This document shows positions 34,513 to 47,035 of a stretch of DNA of 64,000 nt, piece after piece. Within the stretch, counting starts at the first letter, position 1, and each line of letters starts with the position of its first letter. The translations under genes and the position numbers were made by a program. The notes beneath the pieces were generated by a model. That model was not told the DNA's origin, made no database searches, and worked only from the letters and a program-made list of their open reading frames with translations. The DNA is from Agriotes lineatus (lineage: Eukaryota > Arthropoda > Insecta > Coleoptera > Elateridae): contig CALNHX010005807.1 in the NCBI GenBank assembly GCA_940337035.1, positions 1 to 64,000 of the forward strand. Direction: 5' to 3'.

Positions 34513-35835
34513 GTGAGTATTATTTTTGGATTTTTAATTGCAATTGACGTATTAATCTGACCTACATTGTAATATCGTGGGCGAGTTTATAAACTATAGA
34601 ATTTGCTTCTACCGTAGTTAACAAGACGCCCAAGGTCAGCTTCAGGTAGTTTTAATGCCAAGATTGTGTGCAGCGGGATTACCTTGATTCCAAAGTGAAT
34701 TTTAATTTGCCCGAAACCCTTGAAACGACATCCTTTTGCAATTGGTTTCTAGCTTTGAATACGTAATGATACCGATAGGTTGAAGAAGAAGGTGCCAGTG
34801 AAAATCCTCACATTTGGTCTTGAAATCATTTTTGAAAGGTTTGTTGCTACTTAAAGTACTTTTAATGGTTGTAATTCTATCAAGTACAGTGTTTGTTTAG
34901 ATATTAAAAACTGATCTGCAGGGCTGCGAAAGACTTGTTATCTGTCATTTGAGGTTTAGTTATTGAAGTTACATTAGTTAGAATTCGAGTTTTTAATTTT
35001 TTAAAGTGACATTAGAATTAACGAAATTGAACTAAAGAGCATTTTTGACTCATTTTTTATAACTGATTGCAAAAAGAGATTCAGCTTTTAGTAAGCAATC
35101 ATCTTCGTTGGCTACAATTTACTGGGTATGTTAGAAAGAATTTGAACACGAAAGGTATTTTTTTCATTTTCAAAAACCGTTGCTGCTGTTACGAAAATAA
35201 TTGAGGAGAATGATAAAGACTTATGCGGTAATACAGCATCAACTCGCTGGTAACACAATCATACACGATCAATGACATTAAAAATAAATCAGTCATTTTG
35301 TGCCGCATTGGCCTTCTGATTCGACGCAATAAAACTCAATAATCTTCCCCACGTATATTTATTTAAATTGGCTGCATGCTTCGAAATCAAACTGATTTCA
35401 TCTTCGGGCCATAATGAACATCTACAGAGGCATATGGTTAACAATAATGTACATATAAAGAAATTCACTTACTGATATTAAAAACACGTGTTAAATTTGT
35501 AGGTTAAAATGAGGTTAGGTTAAAAGGTTGAACACGAGGTAGCAATAAAATTCAAAAAACACACCACATTGGAGAAGAAAAATTAAATAGCCAACAAACT
35601 ACGTTATAAAGATCGTTATACTGGTTAATACATCACACGTTAAACATTAAAACAAATAAAATAGAAACTAACGTTGAAGACGTCAGCTCTAAAAATGAAT
35701 TTTAAAAGAAAAGTAACTAGAAACAGGTCAAAAACATCCTAGATTCAATGACACTGAGATTACCAGAGAGGGTCAAAAAGTAAAAGAACGCAGTGAAAAC
35801 CAAAAAAGGCAAGATATCAGCAAAAGACAAAACAA

Positions 35836-38201
35836 CTATTTAATATTCAGGAAAATGCAATTCGTATCAAAATCTGTGACTTCATTGAGTCCGAATTCAT
35901 TATTATTGGGCATCATTGCAAAAATTTCGAGTAAATTCAACAACCTACCTTTGTTAGCTATATGCAAAATTTTGTAATCTTTATTAGGATCAAAGTTGCG
36001 GTTGTATTCCAAAATGTGATTAGCAAAAGCTGATTTATTAGGTTGGTTGATATTAAAATTGTTGTTTTTAATGCAAGCTGAATGTTCTTTGATTCGTTTT
36101 TTGAAAGTACGTCCAGTTTGACCAATGTAAAAACAGTTGCAAGACGAACAGGCAAGGCGGTAACAACCAGATCTTTCTAGTAAAGGGGTGGGATCTTTAT
36201 TGAAGACTACCAATTTCTAAAGGGAATTGGTAGTAGAAAAGGAAATTTGGAAATTATATTTACTTAGAATGTTTTTTATGGACATGGAAATAATACCATA
36301 ATAAGGGATTGAATAAAAAGTTGTGTTTTCAGAATTATTGATAGGGGTTAGGTTTGTTGAAAGTTTTATACGGTGTTTATGATAAATGGGTAAAATTGGT
36401 TGAAGAGGATAACCGTTTTTAATAGCTATGTATTTAATGATGTTAAATTCTCAATTAAAAATTTTTGTTAACATAGGAATGGAAAGAAATAAAAATTTAA
36501 AGTAATCAAGTTTATGCGACAAAAGATGACAGGAAGAATAAGGGATAGTATGGTCAGTACAACTGGGCTTCCTATAAATACTGAAATTTAAATATTTAAT
36601 TATGGAACTATTGTTTTTTGTGATCAAAATATCTCGAAAAGGCAAAGAATTATTATGTTCAGTTTCAAAAGTAAATTTAATATTGTGATGCACTGAGTTT
36701 AGCCAAGTGATCTAATCATTAGTGTTAGGGTTATTAAAATTGAAAATGACCAGGATATCATCGACGTACCCGCCCCAGTAAATAATGTTGTAAATAAAGG
36801 GGGCTTCAATGAAAATTTTGTTTTGCAGGTTATTCATGAAAATCTCTACTAACAGAGTTGATAGGTTAGATCCCATAGCTAAACCAGACTTTTGTTTAAA
36901 AAATGAAGAGTCAAATTTGAAAAAGTTTTGTGACAAAGCTAAGTTTAAACAAACGAGCAAGTTTCAACTTGGTTATTGTTGAGGTCTGAATCAATAAACA
37001 TTTCTTTTAAAAATCAACACATTCATTAGAAGGAATGCTAGGAAAAAGGTTGGCTACATCAAAAGAAAGAAAGAGTGAAATTTTTAGATAAGTTTAATTT
37101 GGATACAGTTTTTGTAAGTTCTATGGAGTTTTTTTTGGCAAATTTGGATTTAAAATTAGTGACGATACGAATTAATTTGTTGAGCCAAGATGTAATGACT
37201 GATACTGAGGTGTTGGAAAAGGAAACTACAGGTCTGATAGGGATATTGGGTTTATGGATTTTTGGAAGGCCATATAATTTAGGGATGGAAGGGTTCATAA
37301 TAAGTAAGGAAAGGGGATTAATATTTAAGGATTTAATATTATCAAAATGGTCTCTAATCGCCTGTCTGACTGTTGCAATGAAACTGGGAAGAGGCTCTTT
37401 ATTAAGGAATCAAGAAAGTCACAGATTCAGTTAATATAATCGCACTTGTCCAAAATGACAAGGCAGTGACCTTTGTCAGCTTTAGTGCACAATAAATTGG
37501 ATTCTTTAATTTTCTTTGATAGAGTATAAGTGGTTTTGTCTAAAATGTGTGAATTATTGAAATTAGATAAAGTTTTTTTGTAATTAGAAATCTAACAAGA
37601 TTTGGATTATCAATGCCTGAAGACAATAAGACTTTCTCAGAGTGAATAGCTAAATCATTAAGGCAATTTTGATTAACGTTACATACCGGGTTGTTCTTCA
37701 ATCCCTTGTCTAAAATGTCAATCTCAGTGTCACTAAATTTTACATTGCTTAAATTTAGAGTTCTCTTGTGGAATTTAAAGTTAAAATTAGTTAGAAAAGA
37801 ATTAATATTCGAATGGGATGTGTTACAATCAGAGTCAGAAAAATTAAAATCATTAAAACCAGAAGGGTTGTTAGAGTTAAATTGGTTAGTCTTGAAATTA
37901 TTGCTGTTGCTGGAATGGTTAAAATTGAAATTTTTAAATCTTAAATTGTTAAGTTTTTTGCAAAGTTTGGAGTGAATGGATCCCATTCGAAAGGATAAAA
38001 TTGGTTAGATAAAAACAAATGTAATTTATAAATTTCTAAAGATAATAAATCTCTAGTGCGGTACCAGTGTTGAATTTCTTTCTCCAACCAGGTCTTCTTG
38101 GCAGCATTGATAGCAGCCAAAGCTGGGGTGCTGTTGGCGCTGGATCTGACATCGATGAATGTGGACGTCAGGTGCTCCTTTTTACATGTAGTATTAAACA
38201 A
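35836..38201 (-). pseudogene. Penelope-like element, RT plus GIY-YIG endonuclease, decayed
   Basis: Minus-strand segments in several frames give, in order: an Asn-rich N-terminal region (38201-37540); the PLE motif TKADKGHCLVILDK (about 37480); PKLYGLPKIHKPNIPIRPVV (about 37290); FDVANLFPSIPSNECVDF (about 37060); GLAMGSNLSTLLVEIFMN (36885); YVDDILVIF, the catalytic box (36765); a region ending SIYRKPSCTDHTIPY (about 36570); and finally a GIY-YIG nuclease, CFYIGQTGRTFKKRIKEH (about 36120). The order RT then GIY-YIG is diagnostic of endonuclease-bearing Penelope-like elements. Frameshifts and stops separate the parts. Flanking ends probably extend to about 35340 and 38570. Confidence 0.85.
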
Positions 38202-39124
38202 ATATTAAGTTGTGACCTCTTGAACTTCTTGGACAGGTTTTCAAAACAACGGACCAGGGTAGCTTGACTGGCTGTATTAATAGGAAAGTGATCTGATTCT
38301 TAAAAAAACAGAGCGTTTCAAAATTGGCCATGGCTCTTAAGTAATGCTGATGCTGCACATTTTTTTCCAATAATCTGATAGCTGGGGAAACTTATAGTTT
38401 CTTTTTCGACGTACCTGCCCACTAAGAGAGTTGTGCATGGATTCATGAAGATGAAGAAAATTCAGCAGTGAGCTATGAAAAGAGTTATGCATGGAGTAGC
38501 CGTTAGAAGTACGGATCGAATCAATGCAGTTAAGTTAGATGGACAAAATAATTATAGCTAAATGGTACACTGCGAAATGTTTGCCTGAAGTGTTCAACTG
38601 AATCCCATGAATTGTGCTACCTTATTCGACCTTTGGGTATTTTATGGACTTAATTTTCATCTGACGAAGGGATTGATACCACAGTTCACGATTATTTCTA
38701 AAAAAGATGATCGGCAGCTTTTAAACAGTGAAAAGAAAGAATGGTTAAGTGTATCATTGCTGAAGGAAGTTACTTTGAACATACTTAAAGTAAAGTCCTA
38801 AAAACTAGTAAACGTTTTGTTTATTCTCAATAATTTTAGCTTGACCCTCGTATAGATAGTTATCAATTAACTAAATAGCAAACTAAGAAAGATTATGTTT
38901 CTTTAGAAATATAAAATCGCGCTAAATTATACTGTGCACACAGGTAATTTGTTTCCTAGAAAGACTTAAATAGTATACAATAATTGTTTGGGGTCCAACT
39001 AACCAACAAACGTGAAGTTGAAAACAGGAGTACAGAATCTACAAGATCATGTGTTTGACTTGAGTAAAAATATTTGAGGCTATTTTTCTCTTGAATGGCT
39101 TAAAATGTATAAAATCTTTTCTGC

Positions 39125-39326
39125 CTATAAGTGAAGGCGTAAAGTAACGTGGAAAACGAGGACAGGGAAGAAAAAAGAAAAAAGAAATCGTGGTTCAGGA
39201 ACATTAAGGAATGGACCAATCACACTACACATACAATCTTCCATACGACTCAAGACAGACATAGATTTGCCATAATGGTTGCCGACATCACATGATACGG
39301 CACTGGAAGAAGAAGATAATTCTTTT
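39125..39326 (+). pseudogene. LINE 3' end with GAA-rich tail
   Basis: Forward translation reads KKKSWFRNIKEWTN, then IFHTTQDRHRFAIMVADIT and YGT, followed by a GAAGAAGAAG tail. It resembles the C-terminus of a common insect LINE group (GRRRxSWLxNLxxW ... LFxxAxDRxxxAxMxAxxR). Only the last part is present. Confidence 0.6.
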
Positions 39327-39469
39327 TGCTGAGAAAATACTGTTCCCAGTAACAGCTTGGTCATCAGCAATTCCAGTTAGACATATGGTTTCAAGGTCAT
39401 CTTTAATTTTATAACCATGTAAATTCGAAACTTGTTTGTCCATATTTCATTATATAGTAATTACTAGCC

Positions 39470-40090
39470 ATGTTAAATAACATCGGTGATAAAGGACCAC
39501 CTGGTGGTAGAGAACACGTTATTGGTATTGATTTAAGTATTTCTTTTTCCAATTTAAAGTTTAATGCTATCATGTAATCCCATTATTAGATTTCTTAAGT
39601 TTCTTAAAACTGCATATACCTTTAAAGATTCTTCAGTGTGCTTGTGGCCAATTCTGTCGAAAGCGTTTGAGATATCTAGGAAAACAGCAGTTTTATTAAT
39701 TTTAGAGTCTAGAAGGTATCCGTTAATTAATTTAGAATTGATATGGCATCCAGGAATATTAGACACAAACCCTTGTTGGTTACAATATTGATATCAACGT
39801 GCTCTCTGTTCGAATTTTTTCGATTATACGACGAAGAATTGAGTGAATTGTTATAGGACGCCAGTTAGAAACTTCATATTTCTCATTGCGTTCCTTATAA
39901 ATAAGAATGGTTCTTCTCTAAATTCTGATGGTGCATAACTTGTGTAAAGCGTACTCGCAATAATTACTTGAATGGTATTTGCTATCTGTTGTTTGCGAAT
40001 TGTTCGTTTGCTATCAGGTCGTGGAGATATGTCAAGCGATATCATTTTAATTAAATTTGGCTGAGTTGCTTCATACATCTCTAATATTTT
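39470..40090 (-). pseudogene. R2-like LINE reverse-transcriptase fragment
   Basis: Minus-strand frames give EFREEPFLFIRNAMRNMK, RPITIHSILRRIIEKI, KTAVFLDISNAFDRIGHKH and PGGPLSPMLFNMA. These are consecutive RT motifs in the style of the R2/R4 clade (RPIT, LDxxxAFDxxxH, GxPLSPxLFN). The YxDD box and the restriction-like endonuclease are not visible. Confidence 0.6.
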
Positions 40091-40471
40091 ATCATTAGGG
40101 GTTTCAAATATGTTACAGAAAAGTTCTTCTAAAACCGATATTTCAATGGGAAATTAATGGACTTTCTTTTCTTTCATAATATTTCAAACAACTCTTTTTC
40201 TTTTATTGTAATAATTGTGCTATTTCATAGTTGTATTAATCATTTTGGTTTTGCCTACTTTTTATATAAGCACGAGACAGATTAGATGACTTGTGATGTG
40301 TGTAGATGAAAATTGGTACTTGTTTCTGTTCGCTGGAATTTTATGCAGAGTTCGACAGAGAGGCAGGTGTGGAAGTTACCTCTAAAGCTAAAGCAACTAC
40401 ATAAAAATCGATTATATAAAACTTGTAGGTAAGAAAATGGTGAGCATTACTAAAATATCTTTTTATCATAC

Positions 40472-41275
40472 AGGGTGGCCTTTAAACCCTTTAAGATGGT
40501 TTATTTCCAGGGATAATAAACAAACGCCATTAAAAAGCAAATTAAACAACGGAACTCTTCCAGCACAACAAGCAACCAGATTTGGAAAATAAAAAATGAG
40601 CTACTGCTGAAACGAAAAATAACAAACTTGATACTGTAATTAATTTACTCCTGCATTTTTCGTTTTTTCGTATTTACTATTTATTGTAGCAATGGCTGCA
40701 TTTTGAATTTTTTAACCTAGTTTTATGTTTTGTCTGGGGAGCCGAAGCCGTTAAATTATTATTTTAACGGGGTTTGCTCGTTCTCCTTTGAAATAAATCA
40801 TCTTAAGAAACTTGAATTGTTTATTTACTTCAAACTCGCATATTTGAAAAACAGTTGAATTTAGGGCTAGAAAGTAGGGTATCAAAAGGGAGGTCATTAA
40901 ATGGGCTCTTCAAAAATAGAAATATAGACTTTCATTTTAAAATAACCGCTATTATTAAATTTGCTAATGTTGAGCACCCTGTATAGAATTAATACCCAAA
41001 GCTATAATTTGATACTCGAAAAGTAGTTCACCAAAAATAATTTTTTGGTAACGTTTTTTTTCGTTCAGATGTTTTCTGTTACTTACAGCAGTCGCATGAA
41101 GTTCAGAAATGTTTGCGTGAAATCTCAAAACAGTTAATGTTAGACCCATATAATTTATATGAAAATTATTAGTATTTTAACATAAAACTTTTAAGCTACC
41201 TAAATATGAGGCATTCCATTTAAAAGAAAAAAAGTTTGTCTCGCCACAGTTTTTTAAGACACCCTGTATAATCCA
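40472..41275. repeat. Repeat debris bounded by CAGGGTG / CACCCTG motifs
   Basis: ATACAGGGTGG at 40472 faces GCACCCTGTAT at 40974 and ACACCCTGTATA at 41263. These inward-facing motifs are typical termini of short insect elements. No coding capacity is present. Confidence 0.3.
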
Positions 41276-42550
41276 AATGTTATAGTAATGTCCACCACCT
41301 TCGTGCCTACAACTTTTATATAATCGATTTTGATGTAGCAATCATAGTTTTAGAAATATCTTTCACCCCCTCTTCGTTGCGGGGCTTTGCATATTTGTCG
41401 TGTGTCTTGGTATGTGGAATTTTGAAAAATATTTAAAAAAATTGAAAAATAAAATTTTTGCTAATGTTAAAAACATAGGGGTTTTCTGGCCTTGAGATTG
41501 TTCAGTTAGCTAAAAATAAGATACTCTAAAAAATCTTATTGAAATCTTACTTTATTTTTGAAAAATAGCACTTTTCGGATTTTGACAATTTCGAAAAACT
41601 CAATTTTCTAAATAAGTAAAAATCACTATGTAAATATGATAGGGGCTAAATAGGTTTTTAGACAAGCACAAATTATTGACGTATAAAGTTTTTTTGAAAA
41701 ATCAAAAATGAAAATCTTTCCCATATTATGCCAACTTTTTTGCGGACCCTTTTGCTTGTCCTCTTCTTCAGCTGTTATCTCAATACCTAGATAATGATAT
41801 TTGTTTTTGTGATATACCCCTCATGTAGTCAGTTTTTTGGTTTATTTTTCACCCCCTCCCTCTCAACAGCTATAATTAAGTTGCAATCATCATTTGTTGC
41901 ACTATTCGATTACCTTCTTTATTATACATGACGCATCATCTTTGTCTTCTGCAGTAAAAAGTCGGCGAATAATAGCGCTCTAATAATGTATTGTAATGGA
42001 TTGCATATAAGAAGATTAAGTTAATTTATTAAAACAAGACAAAGGTTTGATATTATATTAAAAAAAGTGATTATTAAATTTACAAAGATGAATGTGGGTA
42101 TAATAAAAGGATATAAGAATTATTAACATGTATTTTGTAAAGTAATGAAATAATTTAAATTCAGTTGAACAATGAAAAATAAGAAACAGAAGGTTCTAAA
42201 ATGGTTTAAAAGTTACCTGAAATAGAGTGAGAGATTGATAGCAAATACTCATTTGAGAAATGTTATTCAATATAGCGGGTGTTACTAAATGTGATAATAC
42301 AATATATAGTGTTGAACTGTAAAAAATATGCAAAAACAATATCACTAAGGAGATATTAATTTTATGTACACAAATAAATGAAATAAATACATGAAATCGG
42401 CATTAAAGTAATCCATTGTTTTACGACTTTTTTGTAGATGACGAGGCGACAGATAAACGTCAACCGACGTTAACATAACCTACAAATGTTGGTTAAAATG
42501 TTGGAATTTCACGATTTCTCGATTTCAAATAAAACGTAGTGTACACTTCA

Positions 42551-42652
42551 GCACTGAAGTTCCTTTTTATCCCTCATGTGGTTTATTTGTCTTGTCCCTA
42601 CGGGCCTCGGCAACTAAATCCACATTCGTGACAAAAAGCTAAACTTCAGTGC
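42551..42652. mobile_element. Short foldback MITE
   Basis: GCACTGAAGTTCC at the left pairs with AAACTTCAGTGC at the right. Internal CATGTGGTTTA and TAAATCCACATTC also pair, and CCCTACGGGCCTCGG is at the centre. Confidence 0.6.
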
Positions 42653-43339
42653 CTTGGTATACAAACTACTAGTAATTATAATTAAATTGTCGAGAAGAGA
42701 AGAAGTGTAAATTTTAAAACAAGAAGAATATAACGAAGATATAGAGAAGATGTGTATGGTAGAAAGAACATAATTTAAAATACTACAGGCTATTGAAATA
42801 ATTTCTGGAATTGTATGTTGAACTTAGTTTATTGTCAAATAGTTCCATCTTGTGAATTGGGTAGCTTAAGATGTATTTACTGAAAATAGAACACGGCAGG
42901 ATTTTGGAGTGAGTCTTGGGAATTGGAAATGGTGTTCCATTCGATGGCGTTGATATTCCAGGTACATGATTTGAGGTGACACTGACGTTCATTAAAATTG
43001 TCACAAATATTTGACATAAGTTTTCATTAAACAAATGATTTTTAGAAATAATAAACAGTCTTAACATTGCGTGAACCGATTTGTTTTTGAGAGTAATCAT
43101 GTTCTACTGAACTACAATTGTTTAATAATATTATATTAACGATTCATATTAAAGGGCATAAGAAGTACTTGAAATCACTTTAATTGAGAATTTATCTAAA
43201 ACAAAAATAGAGTTCATACATACAGTCAAATGTGACATATAAAGAATATCAAATAATTGTCGTAATGTAAAATAATTAAATAGACGCCGTAACACTTCTT
43301 ATACGTCGCTAGTTAGAACACTCCTTTTTACTTTCTTTC

Positions 43340-43590
43340 TTGTAGAACTTATTTGTGCTTATTTACAGTTTGTCATTATTTCGTGTTTTTTATGCATTTG
43401 TTAAATATTTCTTGCATTATTTCCAAAACATTTTTAGATGCAGGCTTCATTAGTTCGATGGGTATGCACATGTATGGGTTTACATATCTTTCTCGAATGC
43501 TAAGGTTATATGTTTTTGATATTTCTACGCGATTTTCATCCTTTAGGCAACTTCGGTTCCTATTAAAAAAATATATTAGTTTTGACATTT
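43340..43590 (-). pseudogene. LINE RT fragment
   Basis: The minus-strand frame contains IPIELMKPASKNVLEIMQ and EIFNKCIKN, matching the RT segment IPxELLKxxxxxxLxxLxxxFNxCL before the palm. No other motif is present. Confidence 0.45.
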
Positions 43591-45039
43591 AGAGGATTTA
43601 CAAGTAATATAAACACGCTGCTGTGTAGTTACCATCAGATAAAAAAATCATATTTTAATTAAAGCGACGAATGCCTAAGGATTTTAGAGGTTGAAGATCA
43701 TAAAAGCACCATAAACTGCTAGGAATTTTATTAACCCAGAATTTTTTAATATTTAAACGTTATTAAATTTTCAGTTGAAGCTTTTATTAACCGTTTGAAC
43801 CACTATGAAAATTTTTAAATAAAACAGAATACTAAAAAATACTTTACAACGAAATCCAGACTTTCTTGAACTCATCCATTTTTACGATCTTACGCAAAGG
43901 ATATGGGTTTAATAAGAACTAGATCGATCTAACACTTAAACTGAACTAATCTAACCTTAATGCTTAATTTAAACCAATTTAAACCAGTATTACTACTTGT
44001 TACTGTATTTGTTCCTTGACTTTTTTGAGTAAAATTTGTCGTTTTGTTTCTTGTTCTACGTGATTGTTTACTTTTTATGTCTTATTCCATGTGGAATCTA
44101 GAATTCAACAATTTTAATACAATTTTTTGAAACATTCTTAGTTGTAACAGTTTTAGTTGAATCTAAGTAACTAAAGTGAGGTTATTGGCAAACTTGTGAG
44201 ACTTTCACTCAGAACGAGATTTATCTCCTTATGTAACTGTCAATAAGCGCTAGAAAGCGTTACGAGCGGTTTAAATGCCCTCAGATTAAGTTTTCTCAGG
44301 AATCTAGAGCGCCGGACTGTGAAATTGGGCCAGGCGGTATTTATATATATCTCTATATTAATTGGATTTTCATAGTCGTGGATTGTTGTCTATAAGGTCT
44401 GCTTTCCGTTAATGCTTACAAATAAGTGTACAGTTATTCAAAACAGCTCAACCATTTCACTTACTGTTAGGAATTCAAACTGAGCGCCATATAAATACAC
44501 AACATTTGCATTCAACAATGCCAGCGCGCTATGTCAAGGCCTGCTTCGTCGCATTGTTCACCGCGCACGACAGATAATGCAAGAAATGCTAGATAAGCCC
44601 ATGCAAATCGACACTAATTAATATTAATCGGAAATGCAGGGATGTACTAAGTATTTTTCATACGACACTTTATAGAAAGACACCCACGTACAGCTTCTCA
44701 TTCAATAATATGCGAAATTTTATATAGTGACATTGGAAACGAAGATGATATAACAAACGTTTATTAAGAAACAAAATTAGATCATGTATTAAGTCCATGT
44801 ACATACCATGCGACATAACTATTTTCGGACATATTTGATGACCTTTTATTAATTTTACCAGGAGTGATATATCAATAGCAATATAATATTGATATCAATT
44901 GGGAAAAATTCATACATTTAAAATAAAGTTGTTTCTATGGTGCCTACTTTTAAGCGGAACACATTTTTCAACTTTATAAAGTTTCTTTTGTAGCAATTTC
45001 TTACAAGCTGACCGAATTCTTCTGCAATGCTTTCCGTAT

Positions 45040-45200
45040 TTGCGAAATGTTTATCTTCAATTCTTCTCAGCTATCGCTCGTACCTGGTGCGGATCGGAAA
45101 CACAGTTGGCGACGCATGCGACTACGGCGAGGGCTCAGATCCCGTGGAACACGTATTGGTCGAGTGTCCGTTGGAGGTGAAGTACAGACATCTGCATTGA
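45040..45200 (+). pseudogene. LINE C-terminal zinc-knuckle fragment
   Basis: The frame reads SYLVRIGNTVGDACDYGEGS and then DPVEHVLVECPLEVKYR. This matches the C-terminal CxxC-H-C knuckle of R1/I/Jockey-type LINEs, with one Cys replaced by Tyr-Gly. Confidence 0.55.
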
Positions 45201-46747
45201 TTCAGCGATCAATAAATTGTAAAGTGCGTTATCCACCCACGGCTCATGACATTTGCCACATTCGATCCGTTTTCATATTTCTTTCAAAAATTATCCTTTG
45301 TAATATTTGTTTTCTTTGTTCCTGTAGTTTAGATTAGTCTATATTTGACCTCCATGGATTAATATGAGTAATATTGTCTAATCTATTTTTGTTTTCTTTA
45401 GTATTGCTTTCGTTTGAAGAGACTATTCATAGGGAAATAGTCCTAATTTTCTTGTTGTAAGTTTTAATTTTACTTCCGATTTTGATATCCATGAATTATT
45501 TATTTTCGCGATGTTTACTTGATCTCCTACTTTTTCTAAATGTCATCCAATAAGTCATCCTCATTTTTTTTTGGGTTTATACTTAAGTAGCCACTATGTC
45601 GTACATCTCGTACCTATTTCTACACTCAAAATCGGGAAAACGACACAAATGGAATTTTCTTAGGGGTGGTAAATCCAATGGGGAAGTGTAACAATGCAGG
45701 AGTCTCTTGAATAACATGCAACATAGTTGTTCCTATAAACTAGCTCATACATATTCCGGAGAGTGGGTCGCAGGCGTAAAAAAATACAGAATTAACAGTA
45801 GCATCATTGGAATAAGTTATAGGGCCGCCAGATTCAAATAACTCACCATAATAAACTATGTAGAACGAGAGTAAGTAAGTGGGCTACGACGAAACAGGCT
45901 AAAAAAGAAGTAATCAGAAAAATAATAATTTAGTTGTCGGGGTGTTGGCGTATTTTACAAAAATATTTACAATATCGAAACAACTGACTTAAAGGAACTC
46001 TGCGCAAAAAGCATACAACATCTTTCAGCAAATAAAATTTAGAAGGCTTAGATTAGCCGGGCGGTCGAAACCGGCGAAGGTGATTAATCTTTAAATAGAA
46101 CAGATACCATCAATGAATTGCTTATAGTAGCAGTTCATTTATTCTGCGTTTTAAATACGGTCGAAGAGGTTTGCTAGAACGTTAATGATGATCATATGTA
46201 GGTACTATGTAATTATCGGATCAGTCACAGCGGTAAATTTATTAACACCATATTAAAAATAACAAAATAGAAACGGCTCGGTACTACCAAGTCGAGTCGT
46301 TTGCTGCCCTTATGGTACCTATACAAACACAAAAAACAGGCAGTTTATTGAAGCGTATAGCGAATTAGGGGCTCAGCATCTGGATTTGCGGTTTCCTACA
46401 CCAAATTTGTTTGCTAACTAACAAAAGAGTAGCCCCCTTTATCTGGCGTTGGAAAATAGGGTTTTCTTCGGCCTTGAGCCTTGAATTTTGGGCAGCGAAC
46501 GAGGCCCAATACCGTACTTCAGCGACTAATCGAAGAATTACACCAGTACGTTAACGTCAATGCACAATGAATTTATCAGAAATTGCACGCACACGAGGAG
46601 GCAATCTCCAAGCCGAGAAACGTACTCCGAATAGGGATGAAAGATAGGAGGACAAAGAAAAGACCTAAACGAAACAAATCGGGCTGAAAGGCGGTTTCAT
46701 CGTTATTTTGCTTCTTTGTATCCCGACTAGTTTCGGTTACCCTGTCG

Positions 46748-47035
46748 ATGTCGAAGAGGGTTGGATCTGCCACTAACCGATTTTTCTATCAAAAATATCT
46801 GCCCGTAGTGATACAAATAAGGGAACTCGTACGGCCACACCGTAAAATTTCGAAGCTAAAACTAGAAGAAGCTCTTAGCGTCGCTTATCTTCGAGGCTTA
46901 GCAAAAGATAAACAGCCGAAAATTCCAATGCTAGCTCTGATTAAAAACGAGCATATTAAATTATGCGCTTGCTTGATAAGACCATATTTTGGGCGCGAAA
47001 TAAGAGAAGATCGTGACCGCAACCGGAAAAATTAA
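46748..47035 (+). other. Unrecognised 95-codon open frame
   Basis: Opens with ATG (MSKRVGSATNRFFYQKYLPV) and is Lys/Arg-rich towards its end (REIREDRDRNRKN). I do not recognise the family. It lies inside intron 2 of gene D, overlaps a shorter minus-strand frame and has no visible promoter, so it may be chance or element debris. Confidence 0.2.
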
